Shown: positions 1 through 10,146, numbered from the stretch's first letter. The stretch: DNA of 64,000 nucleotides from Shewanella polaris (GCF_006385555.1 NZ_CP041036.1:2790001-2854000); one strand, 5' to 3'. Notes: a model not told the origin generated them from the letters alone. Numbers and translations are program-made.

Positions 1-867
1 GTCAAACAGAATCAAACTTATTCACCCGTGACCAGTGAATTATTATACCGAAAGCATGTGGCAGATCCGGTTGAGCTTAATGTGCGTGATATGCGCAAAA
101 ACCTTGATGCTATGGTATGCGAATTATCTCAATCACTTAAAGATACTAATTTAGACACCGAAACCTTTCAAACTCAAATAGAGAAAGATTTTAAAAAATT
201 AAATGACCTTGAAAACCAAGGCTTCTCACTCGAACAAGTCATCGGTGTTATTAGAAGTATTGTTAAAGAATCATCTAACATTCGTTCCAGTACCGAGAGT
301 TTTACTGAACAGTTACAAAAAGCCCAATCCGAAATTAATATTCTCAAAACTCGCTTAGCAGAGTCCGAAAAAGACATGTTATTTGATGCATTAACTAATG
401 TATTAAATCGCCGCGCATTTGACCACGACATTGAAGCACAAGTCAGTTTATCTCCTGCTGGAACATGTTTGATTATCATTGATATCGACCACTTTAAAGT
501 ATTCAACGATACCTTTGGTCATCAACTTGGTGACTTAGTCTTGAAAACAGTCGCAAAACGGATTCAAGAAGCTTGCCGCGACGGGATTAAACTGTATCGT
601 TTTGGTGGTGAAGAGTTCGCCATTATTGTACCAAGTAGCCAGTTTAGAGTAGCCAGACAGCTAGCAGAAGGGATTCGAAGAGCACTAGAGAAACTCAGTG
701 TTAAAGATAGGCGTAGTGACAAAGTCATCGACTCAATTACCGCCTCTTTTGGCGTATGTGAGTGGAAGCCGAAACAAAATGTATCCCAGTTGATTGAAGC
801 AACAGATAAGTTACTCTACGAAGCAAAGCGTTTGGGTCGTAACAGAGTGATGCCAATCGCAAATTAA
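1..867 (+). CDS. GGDEF-domain protein, probable diguanylate cyclase (5' end outside window)
   Basis: Predicted to make cyclic di-GMP from two GTP. The frame is open back to base 1 with no stop, so the true start probably lies upstream; the first usable start inside the window is a GTG at 28. Counting from that GTG, residues 1-115 are charged and helical, likely a coiled-coil sensory or dimerisation segment, and the GGDEF domain runs from about 118 to 278. The active-site loop is GGEEF (193-197), an accepted active variant. The DxxHFKxxND segment just before it (about 152-161) supports a catalytically competent domain. The position of the product-inhibition site reads RDGI rather than RxxD, so feedback inhibition may be absent. 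No membrane segment is visible in the part seen. It converges on the bio operon. Confidence 0.85.
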   Translation, partial: VKQNQTYSPVTSELLYRKHVADPVELNVRDMRKNLDAMVCELSQSLKDTNLDTETFQTQIEKDFKKLNDLENQGFSLEQVIGVIRSIVKESSNIRSSTESFTEQLQKAQSEINILKTRLAESEKDMLFDALTNVLNRRAFDHDIEAQVSLSPAGTCLIIIDIDHFKVFNDTFGHQLGDLVLKTVAKRIQEACRDGIKLYRFGGEEFAIIVPSSQFRVARQLAEGIRRALEKLSVKDRRSDKVIDSITASFGVCEWKPKQNVSQLIEATDKLLYEAKRLGRNRVMPIAN

Positions 868-895
868 CCTTTCTGCTAATATCAATTGATTGTTC

Positions 896-946
896 GCCCA
901 CTTTTGCATGCTCATACTGAAAAGCTAACAGCAGAAAAAGTTGGGC
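896..946. terminator. Inverted repeat between convergent genes, possible terminator
   Basis: GCCCACTTTT (896-905) pairs with AAAAG-T-TGGGC (936-946), leaving one bulged base and a 30-base loop. It lies between the convergent GGDEF gene and bioD. The long loop and weak T-tract make terminator function uncertain. Confidence 0.3.
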
Positions 947-966
947 TTAATATTTTCTACTGCGGA

Positions 967-1677
967 TTATTTCGGTAATTGCAGATAAGCAGCGGCATTA
1001 TCCGCTGTAGCCGCTTTTAAATGAGGCACATAACCTAAAAATGGTCCCTGCATCATTTGCTGTAAACTGTTGAGGTTGTCGTCAATAAAAGCCATTTCAA
1101 TATCGACTTGATTCGCCACCCACCCTGCTATCGTTAATCCGTCGGCCAGTACCGCCTCTTGAGTTAACAATGCATGGTTTAAACAGCCTAACTTCATGCC
1201 TACAACTAAAATAACACCAACGTTAGCTGCCGCCAGTTGACCTTGAATTAGTCGAGATTTTTGTAGCTTGGCCTGCAATAATTTAACGGTATCAGACAAA
1301 AACTCACCATTACCTAATGGTAAACGCCAACCACCAGCGCCTTCAATTAATGCAAAATCAGCTTGTTGCATCGCCGGATGATACATAGCATCAAGTACTG
1401 TTTGTGCCGTTAAAATCTGATTAACTTGTTTAGCGGCAATGTGCGGTGCAATAGCAGGCTCAAAACAAATAGGATTAATCGCCGAATATGGCAAATCCAT
1501 GTTCGACTGCGCAATTAGCATTAAAGCATCACTGTTACGCAATCCTGCGTCGGTGGGAACACATCCTGAAGCTATCGGTTTAAAACCACATTTATCGCCT
1601 TGGGCTTTAGCTAAAAGAGCTGCCGAAATTAAGGTTTTACCACTGTCAGTATCGGTTCCTGTCACAAAATATAGCAT
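967..1677 (-). CDS. bioD: Dethiobiotin synthetase
   Basis: Catalyses ATP-dependent closure of the ureido ring of 7,8-diaminopelargonate with CO2, the penultimate step of biotin synthesis, in the cytosol. The N-terminus MLYFVTGTDTDSGKT contains the family P-loop (GTDTDSGKT), and an EGAGGWRLP segment in mid-protein matches the second conserved BioD motif. An ATG 33 bases further upstream exists, but the P-loop sits at the usual distance from the start only with the ATG at 1677, which gives 236 residues. That start also leaves a 4-base gap after bioC instead of a 28-base overlap. It is the last gene of the minus-strand bioB-F-C-D run. Confidence 0.95.
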   Translation of the reverse strand: MLYFVTGTDTDSGKTLISAALLAKAQGDKCGFKPIASGCVPTDAGLRNSDALMLIAQSNMDLPYSAINPICFEPAIAPHIAAKQVNQILTAQTVLDAMYHPAMQQADFALIEGAGGWRLPLGNGEFLSDTVKLLQAKLQKSRLIQGQLAAANVGVILVVGMKLGCLNHALLTQEAVLADGLTIAGWVANQVDIEMAFIDDNLNSLQQMMQGPFLGYVPHLKAATADNAAAYLQLPK

Positions 1678-1681
1678 AGCG

Positions 1682-2440
1682 TCAGCCTCGTTTAGCATGG
1701 ATATACGCAATTTGATAAGTTAATGGCAAGCCTTTATCGGTACGCAGACTTTCTGCCAACGCGACACGTTGCTGCCATTGTCGCTTGGTGAGCGCGTGAC
1801 GCTGCTTACCTGCACCATGTTGATCAAATGACGCCCCCACACCTTTTATTGAATATAGTAAGCTGCGTAAATCATCGAAATAAACCTTAATACTCTCAAC
1901 CTTAATATCGACGCTGTGCCAGTCATCCGGCGTCACTTGAGATACGTTAAATGCAGTCTTAAGCGTGGATACTGAATCAAATTGATTGACGTGGAAACCT
2001 AAGCTTTCCAATTCAGCTAAACTGCCATCTACCACTACGCTGAGGTAACATTCACCTCCAGATCGTAATACTCGATGAAACTCAGCAAACGCTTTAGGTA
2101 AGGTTTGGCACCACTGTAAGGCTAAATTGGAATAGATATTGTCAATAGAATCACTTTGCAAACCTAGTGCTTGGGCATCAGTGCAAAGAGGCAAATAATC
2201 AGGATGCTGTTGAACCAACTGTGTAAGCATGCCATGAGAGATATCAACTGCAACTATTTGGTTTACTCGTTCAAAAGCTTTAAAACATGTCCCGGGACCG
2301 GCTCCGACATCAAGTAAGGTGCCACACAAGTTAGCCTGTTGTAGCAACTGTTTGGCGCTAATGCGTTGCAATACATCATGTTGCTTGTATTGAGCAGCAG
2401 CTATTGAAAATGTGTTTGCAACCGGATTATCTAACGTCAT
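1682..2440 (-). CDS. bioC: Malonyl-ACP O-methyltransferase
   Basis: Methylates the free carboxyl of malonyl-ACP so that fatty-acid synthesis can build the pimeloyl chain of biotin. This is a class I SAM-dependent methyltransferase of 252 residues, with SAM motif I LLDVGAGPGT near residue 40, an acidic motif II (VAVDIS) and a downstream LALQWC segment typical of BioC. The ATG at 2440 has a GAGAG ribosome site just upstream; a TTG at 2452 is the longer alternative. It sits 21 bases after bioF and 4 bases before bioD, so it is probably translated from one polycistronic message. Confidence 0.92.
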   Translation of the reverse strand: MTLDNPVANTFSIAAAQYKQHDVLQRISAKQLLQQANLCGTLLDVGAGPGTCFKAFERVNQIVAVDISHGMLTQLVQQHPDYLPLCTDAQALGLQSDSIDNIYSNLALQWCQTLPKAFAEFHRVLRSGGECYLSVVVDGSLAELESLGFHVNQFDSVSTLKTAFNVSQVTPDDWHSVDIKVESIKVYFDDLRSLLYSIKGVGASFDQHGAGKQRHALTKRQWQQRVALAESLRTDKGLPLTYQIAYIHAKRG

Positions 2441-2461
2441 GGGGGCTCTCAAAGGTACGAC

Positions 2462-3667
2462 TTATTTGACTACTGATTTATCAACTGCTTGTGGAACTAA
2501 TACAGCCTGCATCGAATTATTATCATGTTGATGAATAAGAACAGCTACTGCGGCAACAAGTTCATGAATATCAATAGCTTGATGTTGTGCGTTTAACGTC
2601 ACACGTAAACGCTCCTGCCCTTTTGGTACCGTTGGTGAACGAATAGCACCCACCAAAAAACCTTGTTGTGTTAACTGCTCTGCAATTGCCATTACGCGAT
2701 GATTATCACCGATCATAATCGGCTGAATAGCGGTCGTTGAAGATGTAATATTAAGTTTGTTTTCCACTGCAAGTTGCCTAAACAATGCAATATTAGCCTT
2801 TAGTTGTGTCAATAGCTGTGGATTAGCTTGTTGCCAATTTATCGCAGCTAAGGCTAACTGAGCATTAGCTGGTGACAACGCGGTAGAATAAATATACTCA
2901 CGACAAGTCGCAATTAAGTAATCAATCACCTCTTGCGAGGCTAAAATAGCCGCGCCTTGCCCCCCAATTGCCTTACCAAATGTTACCACTTGAATATCGA
3001 CATTATCGGCATTAACAAATGAGCTAGATAGCAAACCAAAACCGTGGGCATCATCGACAATCAGCCAACAGTCATGCTGTTGGCATAGCGCGGATAGTTC
3101 AGAAATAGGCGCTATATCGCCATCCATACTAAACACACTTTCGGTAACAACAGCAGTATGAGGATTACGCTCAATAAGGCGCTCTGCACTGCTAATATCG
3201 TTATGTAAAAAACGACGAATTTTACTGCCACTGTCTTGCAACCCATCTATGACAGAGGCATGCACCAATTTGTCGGCTATTACAATGTCATCGCTGTTAA
3301 ATAGGGTTTTCATTAACGCACTGTTTGCACTAAAACCGGAACTAAATAACATGCAAGCTTGGTGACCAGTAAGTTCACATAAACGTTTTTCAAGCGCTAC
3401 ATGAGCTTGGTTATAACCACTCACAAGAGGTGATGCGCGACTGCCGACACCATACTGCTGTGCCCCAGCATAAAGTGCTAAAGCTAAAGCGGGTTCACGG
3501 GCTAAGCCTAAGTAATCATTATGGCTAAAATCAATCACCGCATGCTGTTTTGTTGCCATCATATGTCGTTGGCGTAAAAGGCCAGTAGCCTGCAGTTCAG
3601 CAAGCTTATCACTTATCCGCTGAGTTAATGGGTGCAATCCAATGACAGGTTGTCCTGATACGGTCAT
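2462..3667 (-). CDS. bioF: 8-amino-7-oxononanoate synthase
   Basis: A PLP-dependent alpha-oxoamine synthase that condenses pimeloyl-ACP with alanine to 8-amino-7-oxononanoate. Visible family signatures are the early FSHNDYLGLA, the IVDDAHGFG aspartate/histidine motif that holds the cofactor ring, and TFGKAIGGQG with the Schiff-base lysine near residue 231. At 401 residues it is slightly longer than the E. coli enzyme (384), partly from an N-terminal addition and a C-terminal tail. It starts 6 bases after the bioB stop and is followed by bioC. Confidence 0.95.
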   Translation of the reverse strand: MTVSGQPVIGLHPLTQRISDKLAELQATGLLRQRHMMATKQHAVIDFSHNDYLGLAREPALALALYAGAQQYGVGSRASPLVSGYNQAHVALEKRLCELTGHQACMLFSSGFSANSALMKTLFNSDDIVIADKLVHASVIDGLQDSGSKIRRFLHNDISSAERLIERNPHTAVVTESVFSMDGDIAPISELSALCQQHDCWLIVDDAHGFGLLSSSFVNADNVDIQVVTFGKAIGGQGAAILASQEVIDYLIATCREYIYSTALSPANAQLALAAINWQQANPQLLTQLKANIALFRQLAVENKLNITSSTTAIQPIMIGDNHRVMAIAEQLTQQGFLVGAIRSPTVPKGQERLRVTLNAQHQAIDIHELVAAVAVLIHQHDNNSMQAVLVPQAVDKSVVK

Positions 3668-3673
3668 ATAAAA

Positions 3674-4726
3674 TTATAACGCCGCGGCATCAAAAAACTG
3701 TTTAGTCGACTTATCTTGTTTAGCGCTGGCTTTGGCTAATAATGCACTATCATTTTCGATATTGGCTTGTGGGCCTTGCTCTGGGTGTAACCCTAAACGT
3801 CGGAATAAACTCATGTCATCGTTTTCTTCAGGGTTAGGCGTCGTCAACAACTTACAACCGTAGAAAATAGAGTTAGCACCAGCAAAGAAACACATTGATT
3901 GCAGTTCATCACTCATGCTTTCACGTCCAGCAGATAAGCGCACCCGTGATTTAGGCATGATAATACGCGCTACTGCAATAGTGCGCACAAACTCAAGTGG
4001 GTCAAGATCATCTATTTTTTCAAACGGCGTACCGGCCACTTTAACCAGCATGTTGATTGGTACAGAATCTGGATGTTGTTCTAAATTGGCCAATTGTTGC
4101 AGTAAACCTGCGCGATCGGTTGCTTGCTCGCCCATACCCACAATGCCACCAGAACATACCTTCATCCCAGAAGCCCGTACGTTTGTTAATGTATCTAAAC
4201 GGCTTTGATAAGTGCGAGTGGTGATAACGTCGCCGTAATATTCAGGTGAGGTATCAAGGTTATGGTTGTAATAATCTAAACCCGCATTAGCTAATGTATC
4301 AGCCTGTTCAGACGACAACATACCTAATGTCATGCAAGTTTCCATACCTAAGGCACGGACATCTTTTACCATTTGCGTTAAATATGGCATGTCTTTGTCA
4401 CGTGGGTTACGCCAAGCGGCCCCCATACAAAAACGTGATGCTCCTGCTGCTTTAGCACTTTTAGCCTCTGTTAATACTTTTTCAATTTCAAGTAAACGTT
4501 CTTTTTCAAGACCAGTGTCGTAACGTGCGCTTTGTGGACAATATTTACAGTCCTCAGGGCATGCACCCGTTTTAATTGATAAAAGACGGCTGATCTGCAC
4601 TTCGTTAGGGTCAAATGTTTCACGATGAATACTGTGTGCTTTAAACAATAAATCATTCATAGGCAACGCAAATAATGCTTCAATTTGTTCTTTTTGCCAA
4701 TCGTGACGAACTTCAGCTAACGACAT
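3674..4726 (-). CDS. bioB: Biotin synthase (radical SAM)
   Basis: Inserts sulfur into dethiobiotin, the last step of biotin synthesis. The radical-SAM cluster motif CxxxCxxC is present as C56-C60-C63 ([10 protein letters not shown]). The YNHNLDTS and RLSAGRESM segments that belong to the second [2Fe-2S] site and substrate pocket are intact. Its 350 residues match the family. AAGGAATGATCC precedes the ATG at 4726. It is the first gene of the bioBFCD operon, transcribed away from bioA; the 112-base divergent region carries a BirA-like operator. Confidence 0.97.
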   Translation of the reverse strand: MSLAEVRHDWQKEQIEALFALPMNDLLFKAHSIHRETFDPNEVQISRLLSIKTGACPEDCKYCPQSARYDTGLEKERLLEIEKVLTEAKSAKAAGASRFCMGAAWRNPRDKDMPYLTQMVKDVRALGMETCMTLGMLSSEQADTLANAGLDYYNHNLDTSPEYYGDVITTRTYQSRLDTLTNVRASGMKVCSGGIVGMGEQATDRAGLLQQLANLEQHPDSVPINMLVKVAGTPFEKIDDLDPLEFVRTIAVARIIMPKSRVRLSAGRESMSDELQSMCFFAGANSIFYGCKLLTTPNPEENDDMSLFRRLGLHPEQGPQANIENDSALLAKASAKQDKSTKQFFDAAAL

Positions 4727-4778
4727 GGATCATTCCTTTTTTTATTTTATGTTGGCTAGGATACCCTGAGCCCGTAAA

Positions 4779-4811
4779 CTGTCAACGCAGCTATTACTTC
4801 ACGCTTTACAA
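4779..4811. promoter_or_regulatory. Probable BirA operator in the bioB/bioA divergent promoter
   Basis: The left half CTGTCAACG (4779-4787) and right half GCTTTACAA (4803-4811) are 15 bases apart. They match the enterobacterial BirA half sites TTGTAAACC/GGTTTACAA at 6/9 and 8/9 positions, and the spacing falls in the known 14-16 range. The site lies between two biotin genes, where the biotin repressor acts in related bacteria. Binding is inferred from sequence and position only. Confidence 0.5.
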
Positions 4812-4838
4812 GCGGTCAAAAAACGAGCACCTATAATT

Positions 4839-6173
4839 ATGGCACTTTCCGACCAAAAAACCACTATTGATTACGCTTTCGATGAACAACACATTTGGCA
4901 CCCTTATACCTCCATGACCCAGTCTCTGCCTGTATATGGCGTCGTTTCAGCTCAAGGCTGTGAGCTGACATTAGACAGTGGCAAGATACTCATTGATGGT
5001 ACGAGTTCGTGGTGGTCATGCGTACACGGTTATAGTCATCCGACCATTTTAGCGGCGATGCAACAACAGCTTTCACAGCTTAGTCACGTGATGTTTGGCG
5101 GCATAACCCACCAGCCAGCTATTGAAGCATCAAAACGTTTAGTGCAAATGACCAGTGATAACTTAACGAAGGTTTTCTTAGCCGATTCAGGCTCAATTGC
5201 TGTAGAAGTGGCTTTAAAAATGGCGCTTCAATATTGGCAAGGGCGGGATCAACCACAAAAACAACGGATTATGACGGTAAAAAGTGGTTATCACGGTGAT
5301 ACATTTGCGGCGATGAGCGTGTGCGATCCTGATGGTGGTATGCACACCATGTTTGGCAATAATGTGACTAAACAAGTATTTATCCCTGCACCAACGTCTA
5401 AGTTTAATGAACCACTGAATCAGACTGATACACTTGCTTTAGAAGCCGCATTTATTCAATATCATCAAGATATTGCCGCAGTGATTATTGAACCTATTAT
5501 GCAAGGTGCAGGCGGAATGTGGTTTTACTCGCCTGGTTATTTAGTTAAATTACGTCAACTGTGCGATCAATACCATGTACTTCTGATATTAGACGAAATA
5601 GCGACCGGATTTGGTCGAACAGGTACCCTATTCGCTTATGAACATGCCAATATCGAAGCGGATATTTTGTGTGTAGGTAAAGCCTTAACTGGAGGATATA
5701 TTAGCCTCGCCGCCACCTTATGCAGTGACGAAGTTGCTAATGGCATTAGTGACTCACCTGCAGGTGTATTTATGCACGGCCCTACGTTTATGGGTAATCC
5801 ATTGGCATGTGCAGCAGCAACAGCCAGCTTAGACTTACTTCTTAAAGGCGAGTGGCAGCAACAAGTTGAAAACATTGAATTTCAGCTCAAGCAAGAACTT
5901 GCTAGTGCGATTGATTTACCTCAAGTGAATGATGTTCGTGTGCTAGGGGCTGTTGGGGTGATTGAAATGGTCAATACAGTGAACACAGCCGAATTACAAC
6001 AAGCCTTTGTTGATCTTGGTGTTTGGGTTCGACCGTTTAATAAATATATCTATCTTATGCCGCCCTACACCATCAGTGCTAAGCAATTAAGTAAATTGAC
6101 CGCGGCGATGCTCACGGTCGCAAAAGGCATTGATACTACCCCCGTGACGGCTCAATTTATTAGTCACGGTTAG
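4839..6173 (+). CDS. bioA: Adenosylmethionine-8-amino-7-oxononanoate aminotransferase
   Basis: A class III PLP aminotransferase that converts 8-amino-7-oxononanoate to 7,8-diaminopelargonate using SAM as amino donor. Family marks include the N-terminal HIWHPYTSM, GTSSWWSCVHGYSHP, the LDEIATGFGRTG cofactor-binding motif and the Schiff-base lysine in VGKALTGGY near residue 280. Length 444 residues (E. coli 429). It is divergent from bioB across a shared control region and ends about 300 bases before the convergent crbS gene. Confidence 0.96.
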   Translation: MALSDQKTTIDYAFDEQHIWHPYTSMTQSLPVYGVVSAQGCELTLDSGKILIDGTSSWWSCVHGYSHPTILAAMQQQLSQLSHVMFGGITHQPAIEASKRLVQMTSDNLTKVFLADSGSIAVEVALKMALQYWQGRDQPQKQRIMTVKSGYHGDTFAAMSVCDPDGGMHTMFGNNVTKQVFIPAPTSKFNEPLNQTDTLALEAAFIQYHQDIAAVIIEPIMQGAGGMWFYSPGYLVKLRQLCDQYHVLLILDEIATGFGRTGTLFAYEHANIEADILCVGKALTGGYISLAATLCSDEVANGISDSPAGVFMHGPTFMGNPLACAAATASLDLLLKGEWQQQVENIEFQLKQELASAIDLPQVNDVRVLGAVGVIEMVNTVNTAELQQAFVDLGVWVRPFNKYIYLMPPYTISAKQLSKLTAAMLTVAKGIDTTPVTAQFISHG

Positions 6174-6468
6174 TCACATTCAAATAAATATATTTTGGAG
6201 TTCAGGCTTGAGGCCATCAAAAGCTAATTTACTTCAACTTGGGGTATAAAGTTAATAAATTAGTTAGTTGATTAATAATAAGGGCCGTAGATTCTCTCAT
6301 CGGCCCGATTTATAAATCACACAGTTGCGCGCTCTGACACCATTTCACCGTCATGCTCATTATCATCGAGCCATTTTAATTTTGATAATGGATAGCCTAA
6401 AAACCATTTAGCGCGTTCGAGTACAATGCGAGTTTTAATATGTTTTATCCGCAAATCTGTTTGATCAA
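6174..6468. other. bioA-crbS intergenic region
   Basis: It holds one clear inverted repeat, GGGCCG (6282-6287) with CGGCCC (6301-6306). On the minus strand this is followed by TTATTATT and could end crbS transcription. A 45-codon frame on the minus strand (6317-6454, TTG start, no clear ribosome site) begins just after the crbS stop and is rich in Lys, Arg and Trp. It is too weak to call a gene. Nothing else stands out. Confidence 0.4.
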
Positions 6469-9400
6469 TTACTTTTTAACCAAACTAGAAATTAACGCAC
6501 GCAATGCGGCAGGTTTAACCATCTTAGCCATATAGTGATAACCGCGTCGTTCAATATCATCTACCAAGTCTTTATTGGTATTTGCGGTAATAAGAATACC
6601 CGGTAAATGGGCACCATAGCGTGAACGAATATTGTCCATAGCATCAACGCCATTTTGGTCATCATCTAAATGGTAATCTGCTAAAATAATATCTGGGGCG
6701 ACACCTTTAAGTCCCAACTTAATCCGAGCATCAGCAAGATCTGTTGCACAAATAACCTCACATTGCCAACGACTTAATAATGACTCAAGTCCAGCCAAAA
6801 TTGCTTCTTCATTATCAATACATAACACTTTAACGCCTGCTAGAGGCTGTAATAATGTCGGCAATGGTTTATTTTTCACTTGGCTAACAGTTTGTCCTAG
6901 CGGCACAATAATAGAGAACATGGAGCCTTGTCCTAGCGCTGATTGCACTTGAATGGAGTGATCGAGCACTTTACTTATTCTATCAGCAATGGCTAAGCCT
7001 AGCCCTAAACCACTGACATTACGGCTACTGGGATGATTTAGGCGTTTAAACTCTTTAAATATTTCTTGAGTATCGTACTCATCAATTCCACAGCCAGTAT
7101 CCAATACTTGGATCTCGATAAAATCACCGCGATGACGACAACCAAATAAGACTTTGCCTCCGCGGGCGTAACGATAAGCATTAGTTAAAAAGTTTTGCAA
7201 TATTCGGCGTAACAATGACGGGTCAGAATTTACCGTAGCTGAGCATGGCACCATAGAAAACGAAATTTGGTTATCCCCTGCCATTGCATCAAACTCAATA
7301 GATAAACCATTGATAATCTCAGAGATGGCAAAATCACGGCGATTAACATCCACCATGCCAGAATCTAATTTTGAGATATCCAATAAATCCGTCAGCAACT
7401 CACCAGCAGTTTTTAGCGAACTGTTAACGTGTGTTAACATCGTACGAGCTTCAAGGTCTAAGTTTGGGTATTGCGACAATGACGCAGTAAACAATCTAGC
7501 AGCATTTAATGGCTGCATTAAATCATGCCCTACAGCGGCTAAAAAGCGGGTTTTAGAGGCATTAGCGAGCTCTTCTTGGGCTTTTGACTCAAGTAATTCA
7601 CTGTTTAGCATCGCTAATTCATAGGTACGCTCTTGCACACGACTTTCTAAGGTTTCATTGGCTTCAAGTAATGCCTTTTCTTGCAAGCGATACTGAGTAA
7701 TATCGGTAAATGTCATCACAAAGCCACCATCGGGCATTGGATTACCCTGAATTTTAATCACTTTACCATCTCTACGTTCGCGTTCTGAGGTATGCGCGGT
7801 ACCATTACGCATGTGCTGCACTCGAATTGCGATTTGATTCTCCATATCTCCATCACCACAAAAGCCGCGAGAAGCATTAAATCGAACCACATCAGCAATG
7901 GGCATACCTTTTTGTAAAAAACCTTCTGGGTATTGATATAAATCCGCGTAGCGATAATTCCAAGCAACGAGATTAAGATCCTTATCAACCACACTCATCC
8001 CTTCATAGGCATGTTCAATAGCGCCACGGAGCATATCTTGGCTTAACATAATTTTTGATGAAGCTTCATCTACTAAGCTAAATACTTCATCTAACGCCAG
8101 ATCTCGCCCTTGTAGGACCGAGTCCATCACTAACGAAGCACTTGATGCCCCGAGTACCCCTGACAACATGTGCTCGGTGTGGGCGATTAACTCCTCTGGC
8201 GCGGCTTTATACCAACTGTCACTTTTTACTGCATCGGGCGAAAAACGGCTAAAACTCTCATAAGCGCGGGTAGGACTAACAAAACGGCTAGCTAAAATAA
8301 GTAAATCTTGTTGCGATATAGGCCCCTGACGCTTGTTAGCACCTTGCTTTGAAGACCAAGGCTTAACAAAGTTACTTGCTTGAATGCGCTCAGCAACACC
8401 AGCTCTGAACCAAATAGAGCCGAGTACGTAACACACCACATTTGCAAGTAACGCAATTAATGTGTCACTGACATTGGGAGTAATACTATTGAGTAAATCA
8501 AACTCACCGCCAATGAATCGAGCTTGACCAGCGCCTTGTAGTAAAATAAAACACCACAAACAAAAACCAACAGCGAGGCCAAAATATACTCCAGCACGAT
8601 TACCATTTTTCCAATATAAACCGCCGACCAATGCAGGGGCTAACTGAGAAAACGCCCCAAATGACAACATGCCTAAATGCGACAACGAATCGCTATCTGC
8701 CAAGGTTAAATAGCTTAGATAACCAAAACCTAAAATCACCACAATGGCAAAGCGACGGACATTTAATAACAATTGCGAGAACTGACTAAAGTTTTTTTCT
8801 CGAATCTGCCCTGTACGCAATAAAAACGGCACCAACCATTCGTTACTGACCATCACACTAATCGTCACCACAGCAACGATCACCATACCGGTAGCGGCCG
8901 ATAAAGTACCAAGTAATGCAATGACAGCCAATAAGGGTTGATCGAGCGCAAGCGGTAAATTAATCACATAGGTATCGGCAGAAACAGAATCGCCTAACAA
9001 TACTTTACCTGCTAATGCCAACGGCGCGACAAACATGCCAAACAACGCTAAATAAATAGGTAGAATCCAGCGTGATTTTTGCAAAATATGTTCGCCACCA
9101 CACTCAACAACCATCGCATGGAATTGTCTCGGCATACACAAAAATGCTGCCATTCCGACAAATAACTCCGGCAAAAATGATTCCAGACGTAAATGACTAT
9201 TCTCAATGAGTCCTTTGGCAGATGCTTGTTGCCAGATATCCCCAAAGCCATCGAAAAAACCAAAACTGATTACCGCACCCACAATGATAAATGCGGCTAA
9301 TTTGACTAACGACTCGAACGCTATTGCGACCATCATTCCGGGATTATGCTCTGTTGCATCTAATTTTCGAGTACCAAATAAAATAGCAAAAATCGCTAAA

Positions 9401-9891
9401 AGCATGGTGATCAATAACGGCACAACGATCGGACTTAATGGATTATCATCAGGCTGAAATAAATTAAGACTAAACACCATCGCTTTAAGCTGTAAAGCGA
9501 TGTAAGGCATGATGCCAAATAAGGCGATGAGGGTAACAATTGCTGCCAGTAACTGTGACTTACCGTAACGGGCAGCAATAAAATCGGCAACAGAAGTAAT
9601 GTTTTGTGCTTTAGATACCACGACCATTTTTCGCAGCATGCCAAAACCAAGGGTAAATACCAAAATTGGACCCACAAAAATCGGTAAAAAAGACCACAAA
9701 TCGTTTGCAGACTGCCCTACTGTGCCTAAAAAACTCCATGATGAACAATACACAGCAAGACTGAGACCATAAATCCATACTTGGACTTTTTGGCTTATCT
9801 TACTAAACCAGCGTTCAGCACCCCACGCCAAAGTAAATAACAATGACACGTAACACACCGCAATGATTGCTACTATTAAAGTTAAATTCAT
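6469..9891 (-). CDS. crbS: Sodium/solute symporter-like hybrid sensor histidine kinase (CrbS type)
   Basis: A 1140-residue fusion. Residues 1 to about 490 form a multi-pass SLC5/PutP-like transporter domain in the inner membrane. A PAS domain follows near 625-740, then a coiled linker, a HisKA domain with phospho-acceptor His near 788 (AAVGHDLMQPLNA), an ATPase domain (the N-box is replaced by NFLTNAYRYA; the G-box includes GLGLGLAI), and a C-terminal receiver domain with acceptor Asp near 1071 (ILADYHLDDD). In Vibrio, the CrbS kinase with the response regulator CrbR activates acs and controls acetate use. Divergence from acs supports the same role here. No crbR-like gene is in the window. 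Confidence 0.85.
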   Translation of the reverse strand: MNLTLIVAIIAVCYVSLLFTLAWGAERWFSKISQKVQVWIYGLSLAVYCSSWSFLGTVGQSANDLWSFLPIFVGPILVFTLGFGMLRKMVVVSKAQNITSVADFIAARYGKSQLLAAIVTLIALFGIMPYIALQLKAMVFSLNLFQPDDNPLSPIVVPLLITMLLAIFAILFGTRKLDATEHNPGMMVAIAFESLVKLAAFIIVGAVISFGFFDGFGDIWQQASAKGLIENSHLRLESFLPELFVGMAAFLCMPRQFHAMVVECGGEHILQKSRWILPIYLALFGMFVAPLALAGKVLLGDSVSADTYVINLPLALDQPLLAVIALLGTLSAATGMVIVAVVTISVMVSNEWLVPFLLRTGQIREKNFSQFSQLLLNVRRFAIVVILGFGYLSYLTLADSDSLSHLGMLSFGAFSQLAPALVGGLYWKNGNRAGVYFGLAVGFCLWCFILLQGAGQARFIGGEFDLLNSITPNVSDTLIALLANVVCYVLGSIWFRAGVAERIQASNFVKPWSSKQGANKRQGPISQQDLLILASRFVSPTRAYESFSRFSPDAVKSDSWYKAAPEELIAHTEHMLSGVLGASSASLVMDSVLQGRDLALDEVFSLVDEASSKIMLSQDMLRGAIEHAYEGMSVVDKDLNLVAWNYRYADLYQYPEGFLQKGMPIADVVRFNASRGFCGDGDMENQIAIRVQHMRNGTAHTSERERRDGKVIKIQGNPMPDGGFVMTFTDITQYRLQEKALLEANETLESRVQERTYELAMLNSELLESKAQEELANASKTRFLAAVGHDLMQPLNAARLFTASLSQYPNLDLEARTMLTHVNSSLKTAGELLTDLLDISKLDSGMVDVNRRDFAISEIINGLSIEFDAMAGDNQISFSMVPCSATVNSDPSLLRRILQNFLTNAYRYARGGKVLFGCRHRGDFIEIQVLDTGCGIDEYDTQEIFKEFKRLNHPSSRNVSGLGLGLAIADRISKVLDHSIQVQSALGQGSMFSIIVPLGQTVSQVKNKPLPTLLQPLAGVKVLCIDNEEAILAGLESLLSRWQCEVICATDLADARIKLGLKGVAPDIILADYHLDDDQNGVDAMDNIRSRYGAHLPGILITANTNKDLVDDIERRGYHYMAKMVKPAALRALISSLVKK

Positions 9892-10146
9892 TCAATCTTC
9901 CGCTATCGTTTTATTGTTATTAACCATCTATTTTATTTTTATCACAACTTAACACGTTGAACGTAAAACAACCTACATTAGATAAAATGAGTAATTGTGG
10001 CACAAACTATTACCAAGATTTATGATTCTACCATGTGCAACAGACTAAATATTAAGGATATTTTAAAACTAGACCAAGGTCTAATAGTGTTGGTAGTCGG
10101 TTGCAGATGATACTTTAACCACGCCATTTTTAGAAAGGGAAGCCCT
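9892..10146. other. crbS-acs divergent control region
   Basis: A 255-base divergent region expected to hold both promoters. It contains an 11-base perfect palindrome TTGTGGCACAA (9995-10005). I cannot assign a CRP or CrbR site with confidence. AAGGGAAGCCCT just before the acs ATG serves as ribosome site. Confidence 0.3.

Noticed and set aside
9995..10005. TTGTGGCACAA palindrome as a CRP site for acs
   Set aside because: The half sites overlap and lack the TGTGA-N6-TCACA spacing, so it does not fit the CRP consensus.
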